From assembly GCF_009498525.1 (NCBI RefSeq), contig NZ_QSNT01000002.1:248001-312000 (forward strand): a stretch of DNA of 64,000 bases, in the 5' to 3' direction. Under the pieces are notes generated by a model. It was not told the origin of the DNA. It saw only the letters and a list, made by a program, of their open reading frames with translations, and searched no databases. A program made the position numbers and the translations under genes. Below are positions 1 to 7,715 of the stretch, piece after piece (the first letter of the stretch is position 1; the number at the start of each line of letters is the position of its first letter). Origin of the DNA: Rhizobium sp. ICMP 5592. GTDB lineage: Bacteria > Pseudomonadota > Alphaproteobacteria > Rhizobiales > Rhizobiaceae.

Positions 1-433
1 CGAGCCATGCCAAGCCGAGCGCATAGACGATCACGAGCCCGGCAAGCATGGCGCCCGTACGGCCGACGAGGCCTCTGCCGAGCGCCAGCGTGCCCACCAG
101 CCAGGAGGCGACGAGATAACCGGCAAGATAGCCGCCGGTCGGTCCGGCCATATAGGCAAGCCCGATGCCGCGCTCCGGCGAGCCGGAGAAGACGGGCAGC
201 CCTGCGGCGCCAGCCACGAGATAGGCGAAGAAAATCGCGACGGCGATGCGTGGCCCAAAGGCGATCGCTAATGCCATGACGGCGAGCGTATGCAGGGTCA
301 TGGGCACGGGCCAGAACGGAATCTGCGTCTTGGCGGCAATCGTCATCAGCGCCGCGCCGGCAATGATCGTCAGCGCGGTTCGCACGGGAGATGTAAATCG
401 TCTTTCGATGGGGTTGGCGGTGGGGTGGGTCAT
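1..433 (-). CDS. bioY: BioY biotin transporter substrate-binding subunit (3-prime truncated by window)
   Basis: The first 144 codons of a hydrophobic protein read leftward off the window edge. BioY is the integral-membrane biotin-binding S-component of an ECF-type importer and works alone or with BioM (ATPase) and BioN. The translation shows the family's IPFWPVPMTLHTLAV and GLPVFSG stretches and the glycine-rich YMAGPTGGYLAGYLVA segment, with several membrane helices. The start at 433 is preceded by AGAGGAG at good spacing. Two TTATAGATAA-type boxes lie just upstream, the recognised operator of the GntR-family biotin repressor BioR in alphaproteobacteria, so biotin-dependent repression is likely. 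The C-terminus lies outside the window, so bioM/bioN partners cannot be checked. Confidence 0.9.
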   Translation of the reverse strand, partial: MTHPTANPIERRFTSPVRTALTIIAGAALMTIAAKTQIPFWPVPMTLHTLAVMALAIAFGPRIAVAIFFAYLVAGAAGLPVFSGSPERGIGLAYMAGPTGGYLAGYLVASWLVGTLALGRGLVGRTGAMLAGLVIVYALGLAWL

Positions 434-453
434 GCCGATGCTCCTCTGACAAA

Positions 454-494
454 TTATAGATAATATTGCGATTCTATCGCTAAATTATCTATAA
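454..494. promoter_or_regulatory. Paired BioR operator boxes upstream of bioY
   Basis: TTATAGATAA at 454-463 and its exact reverse complement TTATCTATAA at 485-494 lie with centres 31 bp apart, about three helical turns, directly upstream of the bioY ribosome-binding site. This matches the BioR consensus described for rhizobial biotin genes. Two boxes on one DNA face suggest cooperative repression. Confidence 0.8.
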
Positions 495-718
495 AGCTGC
501 CACGATAGCAATGGTGAGCCGCTTAAAATCTATCCTGCTGCGGAAGCTGGCGTGCGAGATACCAAATCTTGAAGACGTTTAGCGTTCCGATCGGCATGTT
601 CAGTGAGCGATCGACACGGCGATCTTGTACTGAATCTCTCATTAAGTTTTTGGAATAAAGCGATAATAGCAGCCCACCAATGCGAGCCTCTTGCCGATCT
701 CGGTCGGGATGACAGCAC
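489..718 (-). pseudogene. Possible frameshifted DUF1127-like small protein
   Basis: This stretch between bioY and sqdC has no intact gene. One leftward frame gives a basic sequence containing SLTEHADRNAKRLQD. A second frame continues as FGISHASFRSRID. Joined by one added base in the GATTTGG run near 570-580 they would resemble the C-terminal L-x-D-I-G-I-S-R-A pattern of DUF1127 proteins, which are common in rhizobia. The fused frame would end inside the bioY-proximal BioR box. The match is short and made by eye, so this is only a suggestion of a decayed gene. Confidence 0.25.
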
Positions 719-738
719 ATTCGATCGCTATCGGATTT

Positions 739-748
739 TTATAGATAA
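739..748. promoter_or_regulatory. Third, isolated BioR-type box
   Basis: TTATAGATAA occurs a third time, 31 bp beyond the sqdC stop codon and about 300 bp upstream of bioY. It matches the box at 454-463 exactly. No biotin gene starts next to it. It could be a distal operator for bioY, or mark the promoter of a small gene now decayed in 489-718. Confidence 0.6.
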
Positions 749-778
749 TTTCTATTGAAGCTGCGGATGAATGCGAAT

Positions 779-1690
779 CTAGGCGCTGGAAGACGCATCG
801 TGCTGCGTCGCGCTTTTCGCTAAGCTCTCGATGGTTTCCTTTAGCGCCGCCGTTCCGCTGCCGCGCCAGCCGAGTGCGCGGATTTTCGAGGTGTCCATCT
901 CACTGACGACGCCCTGTGGGGCGGGGGCGGGCAGGGCATGCGGACAGCCGGTTGCCCTTTGCAGATGCGCAAGGATCTCGTGTGTATCGGTTAGGACGTC
1001 GGAGAGATTGAAGGCCCTGCCGTCGATGCGGCTGGTCTCCGTCTCCAGCAGCAGACGGACGGCGCGGCCGAGGTCGCGGCCGTGAACTTCCGTTCCGGCG
1101 CGGGATGCAACGGGTTTCCCGGCAAGATAATCGGCGAAAAGCTCATCCCATTTGTTCGGACGAAGGTCGCCGTAGACGCCGGTGGCCCGGAGGCTTGCTG
1201 TTGCGAAACCGGGGGCTGCGAGCGAGAAGAGCGCATGCTCGGCATCGCACTTCACTTCGCCGTAAAGCGTATTCGGTCGCGGTTTGCTTGTCTCGGTCAG
1301 CGCCTCGCCGGCCGGCCGGTCGCCATAGACGGCGCGCGACGACAGAAAGATACAGCGGCGAATGCCGGCTTGTTTTGCCGTTTCGAACAGCCTGACCGTG
1401 CCGTCGAGATTGAGCCGGCGAAAACCTTCGACGTCGTCACCCTCGCCACCGCGATATTTGCCGGGGATATGGTTGAAGGCTGCATGCACGAAGAAATAGG
1501 CGTCGTCGAAGGCACCGCTTTGATTTCCGGAGGGATCGAGGCTCAGCGGCACGAAGGCGACGGGCTGCGCGAAGAGGCCGGGTTGCGGCGGGCTGCGGCC
1601 GCCGATGGCAACATGGTATCCGGCGGAGAGCAGTTCCTCGACGATATAACGGCCGACGAGACCTGTTCCGCCCGATACCAGGACTTTCAT
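779..1690 (-). CDS. sqdC: SqdC-type NAD-dependent epimerase/reductase of sulfolipid synthesis
   Basis: A 303-residue extended short-chain dehydrogenase with the N-terminal GGTGLVGRY nucleotide motif (residues 7-15) and a YGEVK catalytic Tyr/Lys pair in the middle of the protein. It is the third gene of a leftward operon after sqdB and sqdD. This is the sqdBDC arrangement known from sulfoquinovosyl diacylglycerol synthesis in Rhodobacter and Sinorhizobium, where SqdC is a reductase-like protein of less certain role. The start chosen is the ATG at 1688-1690, which overlaps the sqdD stop (ATGA). A longer frame running upstream is rejected because it would read through the sqdD coding region. The name rests mainly on operon context. 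Confidence 0.8.
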   Translation of the reverse strand: MKVLVSGGTGLVGRYIVEELLSAGYHVAIGGRSPPQPGLFAQPVAFVPLSLDPSGNQSGAFDDAYFFVHAAFNHIPGKYRGGEGDDVEGFRRLNLDGTVRLFETAKQAGIRRCIFLSSRAVYGDRPAGEALTETSKPRPNTLYGEVKCDAEHALFSLAAPGFATASLRATGVYGDLRPNKWDELFADYLAGKPVASRAGTEVHGRDLGRAVRLLLETETSRIDGRAFNLSDVLTDTHEILAHLQRATGCPHALPAPAPQGVVSEMDTSKIRALGWRGSGTAALKETIESLAKSATQHDASSSA

Positions 1691-2553
1691 GCGGCCACGT
1701 CCGGATTGGCGAAGGCGGTGATGTCGGGCACGTCGCGCCCGGCGTGGAACTCGTGCCAGAGATCGATCAGCGGTTTCAATCTGTCGGCCTTCGGATGGTC
1801 CGCCTCCCAAGGCTTTTCATATTGGTAATGCAGGATCGAAATGCTGTTCCAGTCCCAAAGCGCGGGCATGCTGAACCACACATATTGCAGCATGTTCATG
1901 AAGATCGGCAGGCCGTGCCAGTCCGGGAAGAACGTCTCGAGAAAGGTCTGGTCGGTACGCCGCCAGAAAACACCGGGGCTGTCGAGCAGCACCAGCATAT
2001 CCTTGAAGGTCGCAAGCGATGGCTTGGCGACGAAGACGCCGGAATTCATCCGGTGAAAATCGGCAAGACTTTCATAGACATTGGGTGCGGCGGAGAATTC
2101 GGGATAGTCGAAGAGCTTATCGACATTCTTCAGCACCAGCGCATCCGCGTCGATGAAGACGCAGGTGTCGTAGTCGATGAGCTGCCAGAGCCGCAGCTTG
2201 CAGAAATTGTCGAGCGGTGAATGGAAGGATGGCTTGCGGCCCTTGGTGAAGGGCGCATTGGCGTGGAGATTGCCGCGCGCGTGGCGCTCGTTGAATTCGT
2301 CGGACAGCGGCAGATAGTCCACGTCCACCAGCCGGCAGCCGAGCGCTTCCAGCGGCGACAGATCGCCTTCGTCAACGCCGGCTGTGTGCAGCACCACCAT
2401 GTCCGCCTTGGTGCCGGTGCGCGCGATCGAGCGCGCCAGCGCCAGCGCGCCCATGGCGTAGTCGGCGTTGGTGACGAGCGTCACGAAGGCTTGCCGCGCC
2501 CGTGGTCTGGTGCGCGGGCGTATCCCCTGAAGCTGTTCGCTCCCGAACATCAT
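1687..2553 (-). CDS. sqdD: SqdD-type family 8 glycosyltransferase of sulfolipid synthesis
   Basis: A 288-residue glycogenin-like (GT8) glycosyltransferase. The FVTLVTNADY opening strand, the metal/nucleotide-sugar DXD motif DAD at residues 135-137 (FIDADAL) and a downstream RMNSGVFV segment fit the family. In sqd operons this enzyme is thought to transfer sulfoquinovose from UDP-sulfoquinovose to diacylglycerol at the inner membrane. It overlaps sqdB by four bases at its start and sqdC by four bases at its end, so all three genes are translationally coupled. The function is inferred from family and operon together. Confidence 0.85.
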   Translation of the reverse strand: MMFGSEQLQGIRPRTRPRARQAFVTLVTNADYAMGALALARSIARTGTKADMVVLHTAGVDEGDLSPLEALGCRLVDVDYLPLSDEFNERHARGNLHANAPFTKGRKPSFHSPLDNFCKLRLWQLIDYDTCVFIDADALVLKNVDKLFDYPEFSAAPNVYESLADFHRMNSGVFVAKPSLATFKDMLVLLDSPGVFWRRTDQTFLETFFPDWHGLPIFMNMLQYVWFSMPALWDWNSISILHYQYEKPWEADHPKADRLKPLIDLWHEFHAGRDVPDITAFANPDVAA

Positions 2554-3770
2554 GAGACGGACTTCAATCGCTTGCCTTCGGGATCGTGGTTGACCGCCGT
2601 TGCCAGATCCTTGGTCCAGGCGGAAACCGCCGGGACGCGCGAGCGGTCGACGCGATAGGCATATTTCCTGGCGACATCGACGATCTCGCTCAGGAGCCCC
2701 GCCTGCAGCGTGGTCGGCGCTAGCCCTAGTTCGAGGAACTTGTCGTTCTTGACGATCAGGTCGTTTTCCGGGGCTTCCTTGCGTGGATTGGGCAGGCGGA
2801 CGATCTCCGCGCCGCTCAACTTGGCGATCATCTCGGCGAGATCGCGAACGCGGTGCGTCTCTGTCATCTGGTTGAAGATCTCGACGCGGGCATTGCGTGC
2901 CGGCGGGTTCTTCAGCGCCAGTTCGATGCAGCGCACCGAGTCCTGGATGTGGATGAAGGCACGGGTCTGACCGCCAGTGCCGTGGACGGTCAGCGGATAG
3001 CCGATCGCCGCCTGGATGAGGAAGCGGTTCAGCACGGTGCCATAGTCGCCGTCATAGTCGAAACGGTTGATCAATTGTTCGTGACGTCGGGTTTGTTCCG
3101 TATGCGTGCCCCAGACGATGCCTTGATGCAGGTCGGTGATCCGAAGTCCGTCATTCTTGGCGTAGAATTGGAAGAGAAGCTGATCCAGGCACTTGGTCAT
3201 GTGATAGATCGAGCCCGGATTGGCCGGATAAAGGATTTCCTGGCTGACGGAACGACCGTCTGGTGTCTCGATGCCGACCGGCAGGTAACCTTCCGGAATG
3301 GCGGCGCCGACGGTCGAATAACCGTAGACACCCATGGTGCCCAAATGGACGAGATGGGCGTCGAGGTTGAGCTCGACCAGCGCGTTCAGCAGATTGTGCG
3401 TGGCGCTGACATTGTTGTTGACCGTGTAATTCTTGTGGCGGTCGCTCTTCATCGAATAGGGGGCGGCGCGCTGCTCGGCGAAGTGCACGATGGCATCGGG
3501 ACGATGTTCGGCCAGCCATTTCTTCAAAAGCTCATAGTCCTTGGAAAGGTCAATGAGGTTGAAGTGGATGCGGCGGCCGGTCTCGGCGTGCCAAATGCGG
3601 GTGCGTTCCTGGATCGAATCCATCGGGGTCAGCGATTGCACGCCAAGTTCCGTGTCGATCCAGCGGCGGGAGAGATTGTCGAGAATATGGACCTCATGAC
3701 CGGCATCGGAGAGATGCAGCGAGGTTGGCCAACCGATGAAACCGTCGCCGCCCATTACCGCTATTTTCAT
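2550..3770 (-). CDS. sqdB: UDP-sulfoquinovose synthase
   Basis: A 406-residue SQD1/SqdB homologue that converts UDP-glucose plus sulfite to UDP-sulfoquinovose, the committed step of sulfolipid (SQDG) synthesis. Diagnostic segments are GGDGFIGWPTSLHLSD at the N-terminus, the catalytic Thr in LGTMGVYGY (Thr144/145), Tyr189 and Lys193 in IYHMTKCLDQ, and DLHQGIVWGT. The start at 3768-3770 is chosen over an upstream in-frame start because it follows AAGGA at good spacing and opens directly on the Rossmann strand. An 8-bp inverted repeat lies 26 bp upstream of the start. In Sinorhizobium these genes respond to phosphate starvation. I do not see a clear Pho box here. Confidence 0.96.
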   Translation of the reverse strand: MKIAVMGGDGFIGWPTSLHLSDAGHEVHILDNLSRRWIDTELGVQSLTPMDSIQERTRIWHAETGRRIHFNLIDLSKDYELLKKWLAEHRPDAIVHFAEQRAAPYSMKSDRHKNYTVNNNVSATHNLLNALVELNLDAHLVHLGTMGVYGYSTVGAAIPEGYLPVGIETPDGRSVSQEILYPANPGSIYHMTKCLDQLLFQFYAKNDGLRITDLHQGIVWGTHTEQTRRHEQLINRFDYDGDYGTVLNRFLIQAAIGYPLTVHGTGGQTRAFIHIQDSVRCIELALKNPPARNARVEIFNQMTETHRVRDLAEMIAKLSGAEIVRLPNPRKEAPENDLIVKNDKFLELGLAPTTLQAGLLSEIVDVARKYAYRVDRSRVPAVSAWTKDLATAVNHDPEGKRLKSVS

Positions 3771-3795
3771 GAGATCGTTCCTTCTGCATCGTTCG

Positions 3796-3818
3796 CTATC
3801 CGGCACCATCCCGGATAG
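3796..3818. promoter_or_regulatory. Inverted repeat in the sqdB leader
   Basis: CTATCCGG (3796-3803), a 7-nt loop, then CCGGATAG (3811-3818). It is a perfect 8-bp palindrome between the divergent sqdB and ybgC genes, 26 bp upstream of the sqdB start. It could be an operator or an mRNA stem-loop. No T-run follows on either side, so it is not a terminator. Confidence 0.5.
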
Positions 3819-3906
3819 TCAGAATCTGTGACAATTGTTCAAAGCTTGCTTGATGGCAGAACTTCGGCCAAAGAGAGCCCGATAATTTTTTGGAGAAGCG
3901 GCAACG

Positions 3907-4362
3907 ATGAACAGCCCCTTTCTGATTGCCGGGGAACTGGAAGCCGGTAGCCACCGGCTGGTGCAGCGAGTCTATTATGAGGATACGGATTTTTCCGGCC
4001 TCGTCTATCACGCGCGCTATCTGCATTTCCTCGAAAGAGGGCGCACGGACTATCTGCGCTGCCTCGGCGTGGAGCAGCGTGAGCTGCTGAATGCCGACGA
4101 AGAGGGGCTGGTTTTCGTCGTCCATCGCATGGAGATCGACTTCAAGGGACCGGCGCGGATGGATGATATTCTGACAATCCGCACCGTGACGGAGAAGGCT
4201 GGCGGCGCGAAGATGGTGCTTTCCCAGGAAATCCGGCGTGATGAGACGCTGCTGATCGCCGCCAAGGTCATTATTGCCGTGATCAACGCCAAGGGACGGC
4301 CGCGGCGGCTGCCGGAGAAACTGGCGGCGCAGATGCTGGTGGCATCAGAGGCTGCGCTTTAA
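3907..4362 (+). CDS. ybgC: YbgC, Tol-Pal-associated acyl-CoA thioesterase
   Basis: A 151-residue hot-dog-fold thioesterase of the 4-hydroxybenzoyl-CoA thioesterase family, cytoplasmic, conserved as the first gene of tol-pal clusters. The signature YYEDTDFSGLVYHARYL (residues 23-39) contains the catalytic aspartate region. FLERGRTDYL follows as usual. Hydrolysis of acyl-CoA/acyl-ACP is the family activity and a link to phospholipid synthesis has been proposed. The start is the ATG after TGGAGAAGCGGCAACG. It is divergent from the sulfolipid operon and separated from tolQ by about 416 bp, so tolQ probably has its own promoter. Confidence 0.95.
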   Translation: MNSPFLIAGELEAGSHRLVQRVYYEDTDFSGLVYHARYLHFLERGRTDYLRCLGVEQRELLNADEEGLVFVVHRMEIDFKGPARMDDILTIRTVTEKAGGAKMVLSQEIRRDETLLIAAKVIIAVINAKGRPRRLPEKLAAQMLVASEAAL

Positions 4363-4566
4363 TGTCGCATTAGCGATTGCTTGTGGATTCGGGAAGCGTT
4401 ATGTGGGCCAATGTTGCGGTGCCCAAAAGCCTTCTTGCTTAAACATGAGTTTTATGTGAAGGAATTGCCGCGCGCAAGATTTGTCTGCGTCCGCCGCCGG
4501 CACAGCCCGGTCAGTTCTTTCCAGGAGCTAGAATAGCCTTCACTGTTAAATCTTCATGTTTCGACG

Positions 4567-4583
4567 CTAACATTCTTTTAACC
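4567..4583. promoter_or_regulatory. Near-consensus CtrA motif upstream of tolQ
   Basis: CTAA-CATTCTT-TTAACC differs at one base from the CtrA full-site consensus TTAA-N7-TTAAC. It is about 200 bp before tolQ. On its own it is weak. Its value comes from exact copies at pal and at both Omp25-like genes in the same window. Confidence 0.4.
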
Positions 4584-4733
4584 ATAATAGTGTCTTACTG
4601 ATCGCGTCAGAGTTTGTGCGGTGCACGCCTTCCTTTGACCAAATTTGACGGCAAGAAGGCAGTATAGCTTGGAAGGCTTGACCAGGGCGTTCAGCGGCGG
4701 CTGCCAAACAATTCTTGTGAGATCACTTTTAGC

Positions 4734-4754
4734 CGCCCGGTCTAGCGCCGGGCG
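4734..4754. promoter_or_regulatory. Stem-loop in the tolQ leader
   Basis: CGCCCGG and CCGGGCG pair perfectly around a 7-nt loop, ending 24 bp before the tolQ ATG. It is followed only by TTT, so it is more likely a leader structure or weak attenuator than a full terminator. Confidence 0.4.
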
Positions 4755-4778
4755 TTTGGATTCGGGGATTTTGGATCA

Positions 4779-5501
4779 ATGGAACAAGTAGCATTGGCCG
4801 CGGCCACCACACCGGACATCACACTCTGGTCACTCTTCATGCAGGCGGGCTTGGTGGTCAAGCTCGTCATGCTCGGTCTGCTCGCGGCGTCCGTATGGAC
4901 CTGGGCGATCGTCATCGACAAATATCTGAGCTTTGCCCGGGCACGCCGGCAGTTCGATCATTTCGAACAGGTCTTCTGGTCCGGCCAGTCGCTCGAAGAG
5001 CTTTACCGCACGCTTTCGGAGCGCACCAATACCGGTCTCAGCGCCATCTTCGTTGCCGCCATGCGCGAATGGAAGAAGTCGTTCGAGCGCGGCGCACGGT
5101 CGCCGATCGGCCTGCAGATGCGTATCGACCGCGCCATGGACGTGACGCTGGCGCGTGAATCGGAACATCTGGGCGCCCGCCTCGGATCGCTGGCGACCAT
5201 CGGTTCGGCTGGTCCGTTCATCGGTCTGTTCGGTACGGTCGTCGGTATCATGACCTCGTTCCAGGCCATCGCCGGTTCGAAGTCGACCAATCTCGCGGTC
5301 GTTGCTCCGGGTATTGCTGAAGCGCTGCTCGCAACCGCCATCGGCCTCGTTGCCGCTATTCCGGCGGTTATCGCCTACAACAAGTTCTCGGCCGATGCCG
5401 GCAAGCTGTCGGCGCGCATGGAAGGGTTTGCGGATGAATTCTCCGCCATCCTGTCGCGCCAGATCGACGAGAAGCTGCAGCCTCGCCAGGCTGCTCAGTA
5501 A
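4779..5501 (+). CDS. tolQ: TolQ, proton-channel subunit of Tol-Pal
   Basis: A 240-residue MotA/TolQ/ExbB-family inner-membrane protein. One helix lies near residues 17-45. A cytoplasmic domain follows, then two closely spaced helices in the conserved block that begins GSAGPFIGLFGTVVGIM and ends ALLATAIGLVAAIPAVIAYN. With TolR it forms the proton-motive-force channel that energises TolA during outer-membrane invagination at division. It is the first gene of tolQRA and is followed 27 bp later by tolR. The length is normal for the family. Confidence 0.97.
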   Translation: MEQVALAAATTPDITLWSLFMQAGLVVKLVMLGLLAASVWTWAIVIDKYLSFARARRQFDHFEQVFWSGQSLEELYRTLSERTNTGLSAIFVAAMREWKKSFERGARSPIGLQMRIDRAMDVTLARESEHLGARLGSLATIGSAGPFIGLFGTVVGIMTSFQAIAGSKSTNLAVVAPGIAEALLATAIGLVAAIPAVIAYNKFSADAGKLSARMEGFADEFSAILSRQIDEKLQPRQAAQ

Positions 5502-5528
5502 AGCACAGACGGAACCGGAGTAACTCAT

Positions 5529-5987
5529 ATGGGAATGTCTGTTGGAGGCAATGGTGGCGGCGGAGGCCGCCGGGGCGGTCGTCGCGGCGGAGGCCGGGGC
5601 GGCCCGATCTCCGAGATCAACGTGACGCCGCTGGTCGACGTCATGCTCGTGCTGCTGATCATCTTCATGGTGGCCGCGCCGATGATGACATCGGGCGTAC
5701 CGATCGACCTGCCGCAAACGCAGGCTGGCGCATTGAACGCCCAGACCCAGCCGATCACCCTTTCCATCAAAGCGGATGGCCAGGTCTTTTTGCAGGAAAC
5801 GCAGATCGATGCGGCCGACATCGCCGCCAAGCTGCAGGCGATTGCCACGACCGGCTACAATGAGCGCATCTTCGTGCGCGGCGACGGAAAAGCGCCTTAC
5901 GGCGTGATCGCCGATGTGATGTCGCGCATTCAGGAGGCCGGCTACAAGAACATCGGCCTGGTCACGCAGCAGACAACGGATCACTGA
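5529..5987 (+). CDS. tolR: TolR, ExbD-family subunit of Tol-Pal
   Basis: A 152-residue bitopic inner-membrane protein. The family signature ISEINVTPLVDVMLVLLIIF covers the single membrane helix with its proton-relay aspartate (VD), followed by a periplasmic domain ending in the FVRGDGKAPYG region. The N-terminal 25 residues are almost only Gly and Arg, a longer and more basic tail than in enterobacterial TolR. It probably lies on the cytoplasmic side. The start follows GGAG at good spacing. tolA begins 9 bp downstream. Confidence 0.96.
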   Translation: MGMSVGGNGGGGGRRGGRRGGGRGGPISEINVTPLVDVMLVLLIIFMVAAPMMTSGVPIDLPQTQAGALNAQTQPITLSIKADGQVFLQETQIDAADIAAKLQAIATTGYNERIFVRGDGKAPYGVIADVMSRIQEAGYKNIGLVTQQTTDH

Positions 5988-5996
5988 CGGATCGAT

Positions 5997-7256
5997 ATGA
6001 AGCGCAGTCTCGTCACATCGGCGGTTTTTCATATCCTGGTGCTGGTCGGCGCCATGCTGACACTGACCGCGCCGGCTCCGCTGGAGACGCCGGAAAGCAC
6101 GGCGATGGATGTCGACATCGTGACGGCAGAGCAGCTCCAGCAGGGTGAGAAGAAGGCGCCGGTGACGGATCACGTCTCCCGCAAGCAGACGACGAAGCAG
6201 GATCAGGTCGCCAACGCTCAGAACGTTGGCGAGAACAACGTCGATATCAAAAACCCGGTCGTGCCGACGCAACGGCCAGAGAGCGACACGGCGGCATTGG
6301 CACCGAAGAAGGTGGATACGCCCGTTCCGCAGGACGATCCGCGCCCGAACGATGCCAAAACGATCGAGCAGAAGGACACCGAAGCCGCGCCGAAGGAAGT
6401 GGCAGCCGTCCCGCAGCAGAAGCCAGATGTGACGCCCACTCCGACGCCGAAGACCGATCCGACGCCTCCGACGCCGAAGGCCGATGCAATGCCGACACCG
6501 CCGCTGGCCCAACAGCCGACGCAGCAGGCTGAAATCCAGTTACCGAACAATGTTCCCGTACCGGATACAAAGCCGCAGCCTACGCCGCCGAAGACCGCCG
6601 AGCAGAAGCCGGACGTCAAACCTGCGCCGAAGCCGGATGTGAAGGTGGCCGACGCCAAGCCGACGGACAAGACCGCGACTCAGAGTATCAGCAAGGAAAA
6701 GTCCGCTGATGACGGCAAAAAAGACGCAGATAAGAAGCGCGAGTCCGCCAAGGGAGCCAAGTCGACACCGAGCGATTTCAATGAAGATCAAATTTCGGCA
6801 ATGTTGAACAATACATCGTCGAAGGGCGGCGCTGCACGATCGTCCAAGCAGGCTTCCGCCGGTGCGGAAACTCAGGTCGCCTCGCGCGGCGGGATGAAGT
6901 CGCTCGGCGGTGGCAAGCTCAGCCAGAGCCAGAAGGACGGTTTGCGCGATCTGATCGGTAAGAACTGGAATGTTATCCCCGGCATGGAAGGGGCGAGCGA
7001 TGTCACGATCAAGGTTCATGTTCGTCTCGACAAGTCAGGACAGATTGTAGGCGCACCAGAAGTCTCCGTCAGCGGCGGCCCGGCTACGACGCAGCAAGCG
7101 CTAAGGGGCGCGGCCGAGCGTGCGGTGCTGAAAAGCCGCGACGATCTGCAAAAGGAAGTGAACGCCGGAGGATTATTGCCGCCGGACAAATATGACGGCG
7201 CGGATGGCTGGAACGAACTGGTGCTCAACTTCGATCCGAGGGACTTGGGGCTGTGA
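5997..7256 (+). CDS. tolA: TolA, periplasm-spanning arm of Tol-Pal
   Basis: A 419-residue TolA/TonB-type protein. It has an N-terminal membrane anchor (about residues 6-24), a long low-complexity middle domain rich in Pro, Lys, Asp and Thr (about 50-260) and a C-terminal globular domain (about 310-419) expected to bind TolB/Pal. The middle domain is Pro/Lys-rich rather than the Ala/Lys helix of Escherichia coli, as is common in rhizobia. The last ~105 residues are closely matched by the next gene. The stop codon overlaps the start of that gene. Confidence 0.93.
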   Translation: MKRSLVTSAVFHILVLVGAMLTLTAPAPLETPESTAMDVDIVTAEQLQQGEKKAPVTDHVSRKQTTKQDQVANAQNVGENNVDIKNPVVPTQRPESDTAALAPKKVDTPVPQDDPRPNDAKTIEQKDTEAAPKEVAAVPQQKPDVTPTPTPKTDPTPPTPKADAMPTPPLAQQPTQQAEIQLPNNVPVPDTKPQPTPPKTAEQKPDVKPAPKPDVKVADAKPTDKTATQSISKEKSADDGKKDADKKRESAKGAKSTPSDFNEDQISAMLNNTSSKGGAARSSKQASAGAETQVASRGGMKSLGGGKLSQSQKDGLRDLIGKNWNVIPGMEGASDVTIKVHVRLDKSGQIVGAPEVSVSGGPATTQQALRGAAERAVLKSRDDLQKEVNAGGLLPPDKYDGADGWNELVLNFDPRDLGL

Positions 7257-7687
7257 TGCTGGGATTGCAGTCTACGACGAATCACTGTCCGCACATTGGC
7301 CTCAGCCTGCTTATGGCCTTGGGGATGATGCTGACGGCTCCCGAGTTGACGCATGCGTCGAATGCCACTGCCCTTGCCGCCGTGCAACGGCATGAAAATT
7401 TGGCTACGAACAGCCTGCGCGAAGATATCGCGAAGAATTGGAACGTGGTTCCGGGCCTGGAGGGAGCGAAAGACGTCCACGTCCGGCTGCATCTCAAGCT
7501 CAGCCGAAGTGGAGAGATTGTCGGTGAGCCGAAGGTTACCGTGACCGGCGGCCCCAAGGCGACGCAACAAGCCATAGCGGCAAGCGCGATGCGAGCCGTG
7601 CTCCGGGCCGCCCCGTTCAAGAACTTGCCAATAGATCAATACGACCACTGGAAAGAAGTCACCATCAACTTCGACCCGGCTATTTGA
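7256..7687 (+). CDS. Secreted stand-alone TolA C-terminal-domain paralogue
   Basis: A 143-residue protein with a signal-peptide-like N-terminus (hydrophobic about residues 16-30, ending near THAS) followed almost directly by a TolA C-terminal domain. It shares with the TolA encoded just upstream the blocks KNWNV-P-EGA-DV, SG-IVG-P-V-V-GGP and TQQA, and a closing NFDP. It has no membrane anchor or linker of the TolA type, so the product is probably free in the periplasm. The ATG at 7256 overlaps the tolA stop (TGATG). A GTG at 7253 is the alternative. It looks like a duplication of the tolA 3-prime end. The function is unknown. It could compete with or assist TolA in binding TolB/Pal. Confidence 0.8.
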   Translation: MLGLQSTTNHCPHIGLSLLMALGMMLTAPELTHASNATALAAVQRHENLATNSLREDIAKNWNVVPGLEGAKDVHVRLHLKLSRSGEIVGEPKVTVTGGPKATQQAIAASAMRAVLRAAPFKNLPIDQYDHWKEVTINFDPAI

Positions 7688-7715
7688 CGAATTAATGCTG
7701 AAAGGCTTGGCACAT

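Larger units (their letters stand above)
4363..4778. other. Intergenic region upstream of tolQ
   Basis: A 416-bp non-coding stretch. It holds a one-mismatch CtrA-type motif (CTAA-N7-TTAACC, 4567-4583) in its AT-rich middle and a 7-bp GC-rich stem-loop (4734-4754) close to tolQ. Otherwise I recognise no gene or repeat. It presumably carries the tolQRAB promoter. Confidence 0.6.

Noticed and set aside
3771..3906. Pho box upstream of sqdB
   Set aside because: A TTGTCAC...TTCTGAC pair exists, but the 11-bp periodic CTGTCAT repeats are not matched well enough to call.
4830..6512. 560-codon open frame antisense to tolQ, tolR and tolA
   Set aside because: It is composed largely of Arg/His/Leu, as expected for the complement of GC-rich third positions, and lies over three certain genes.
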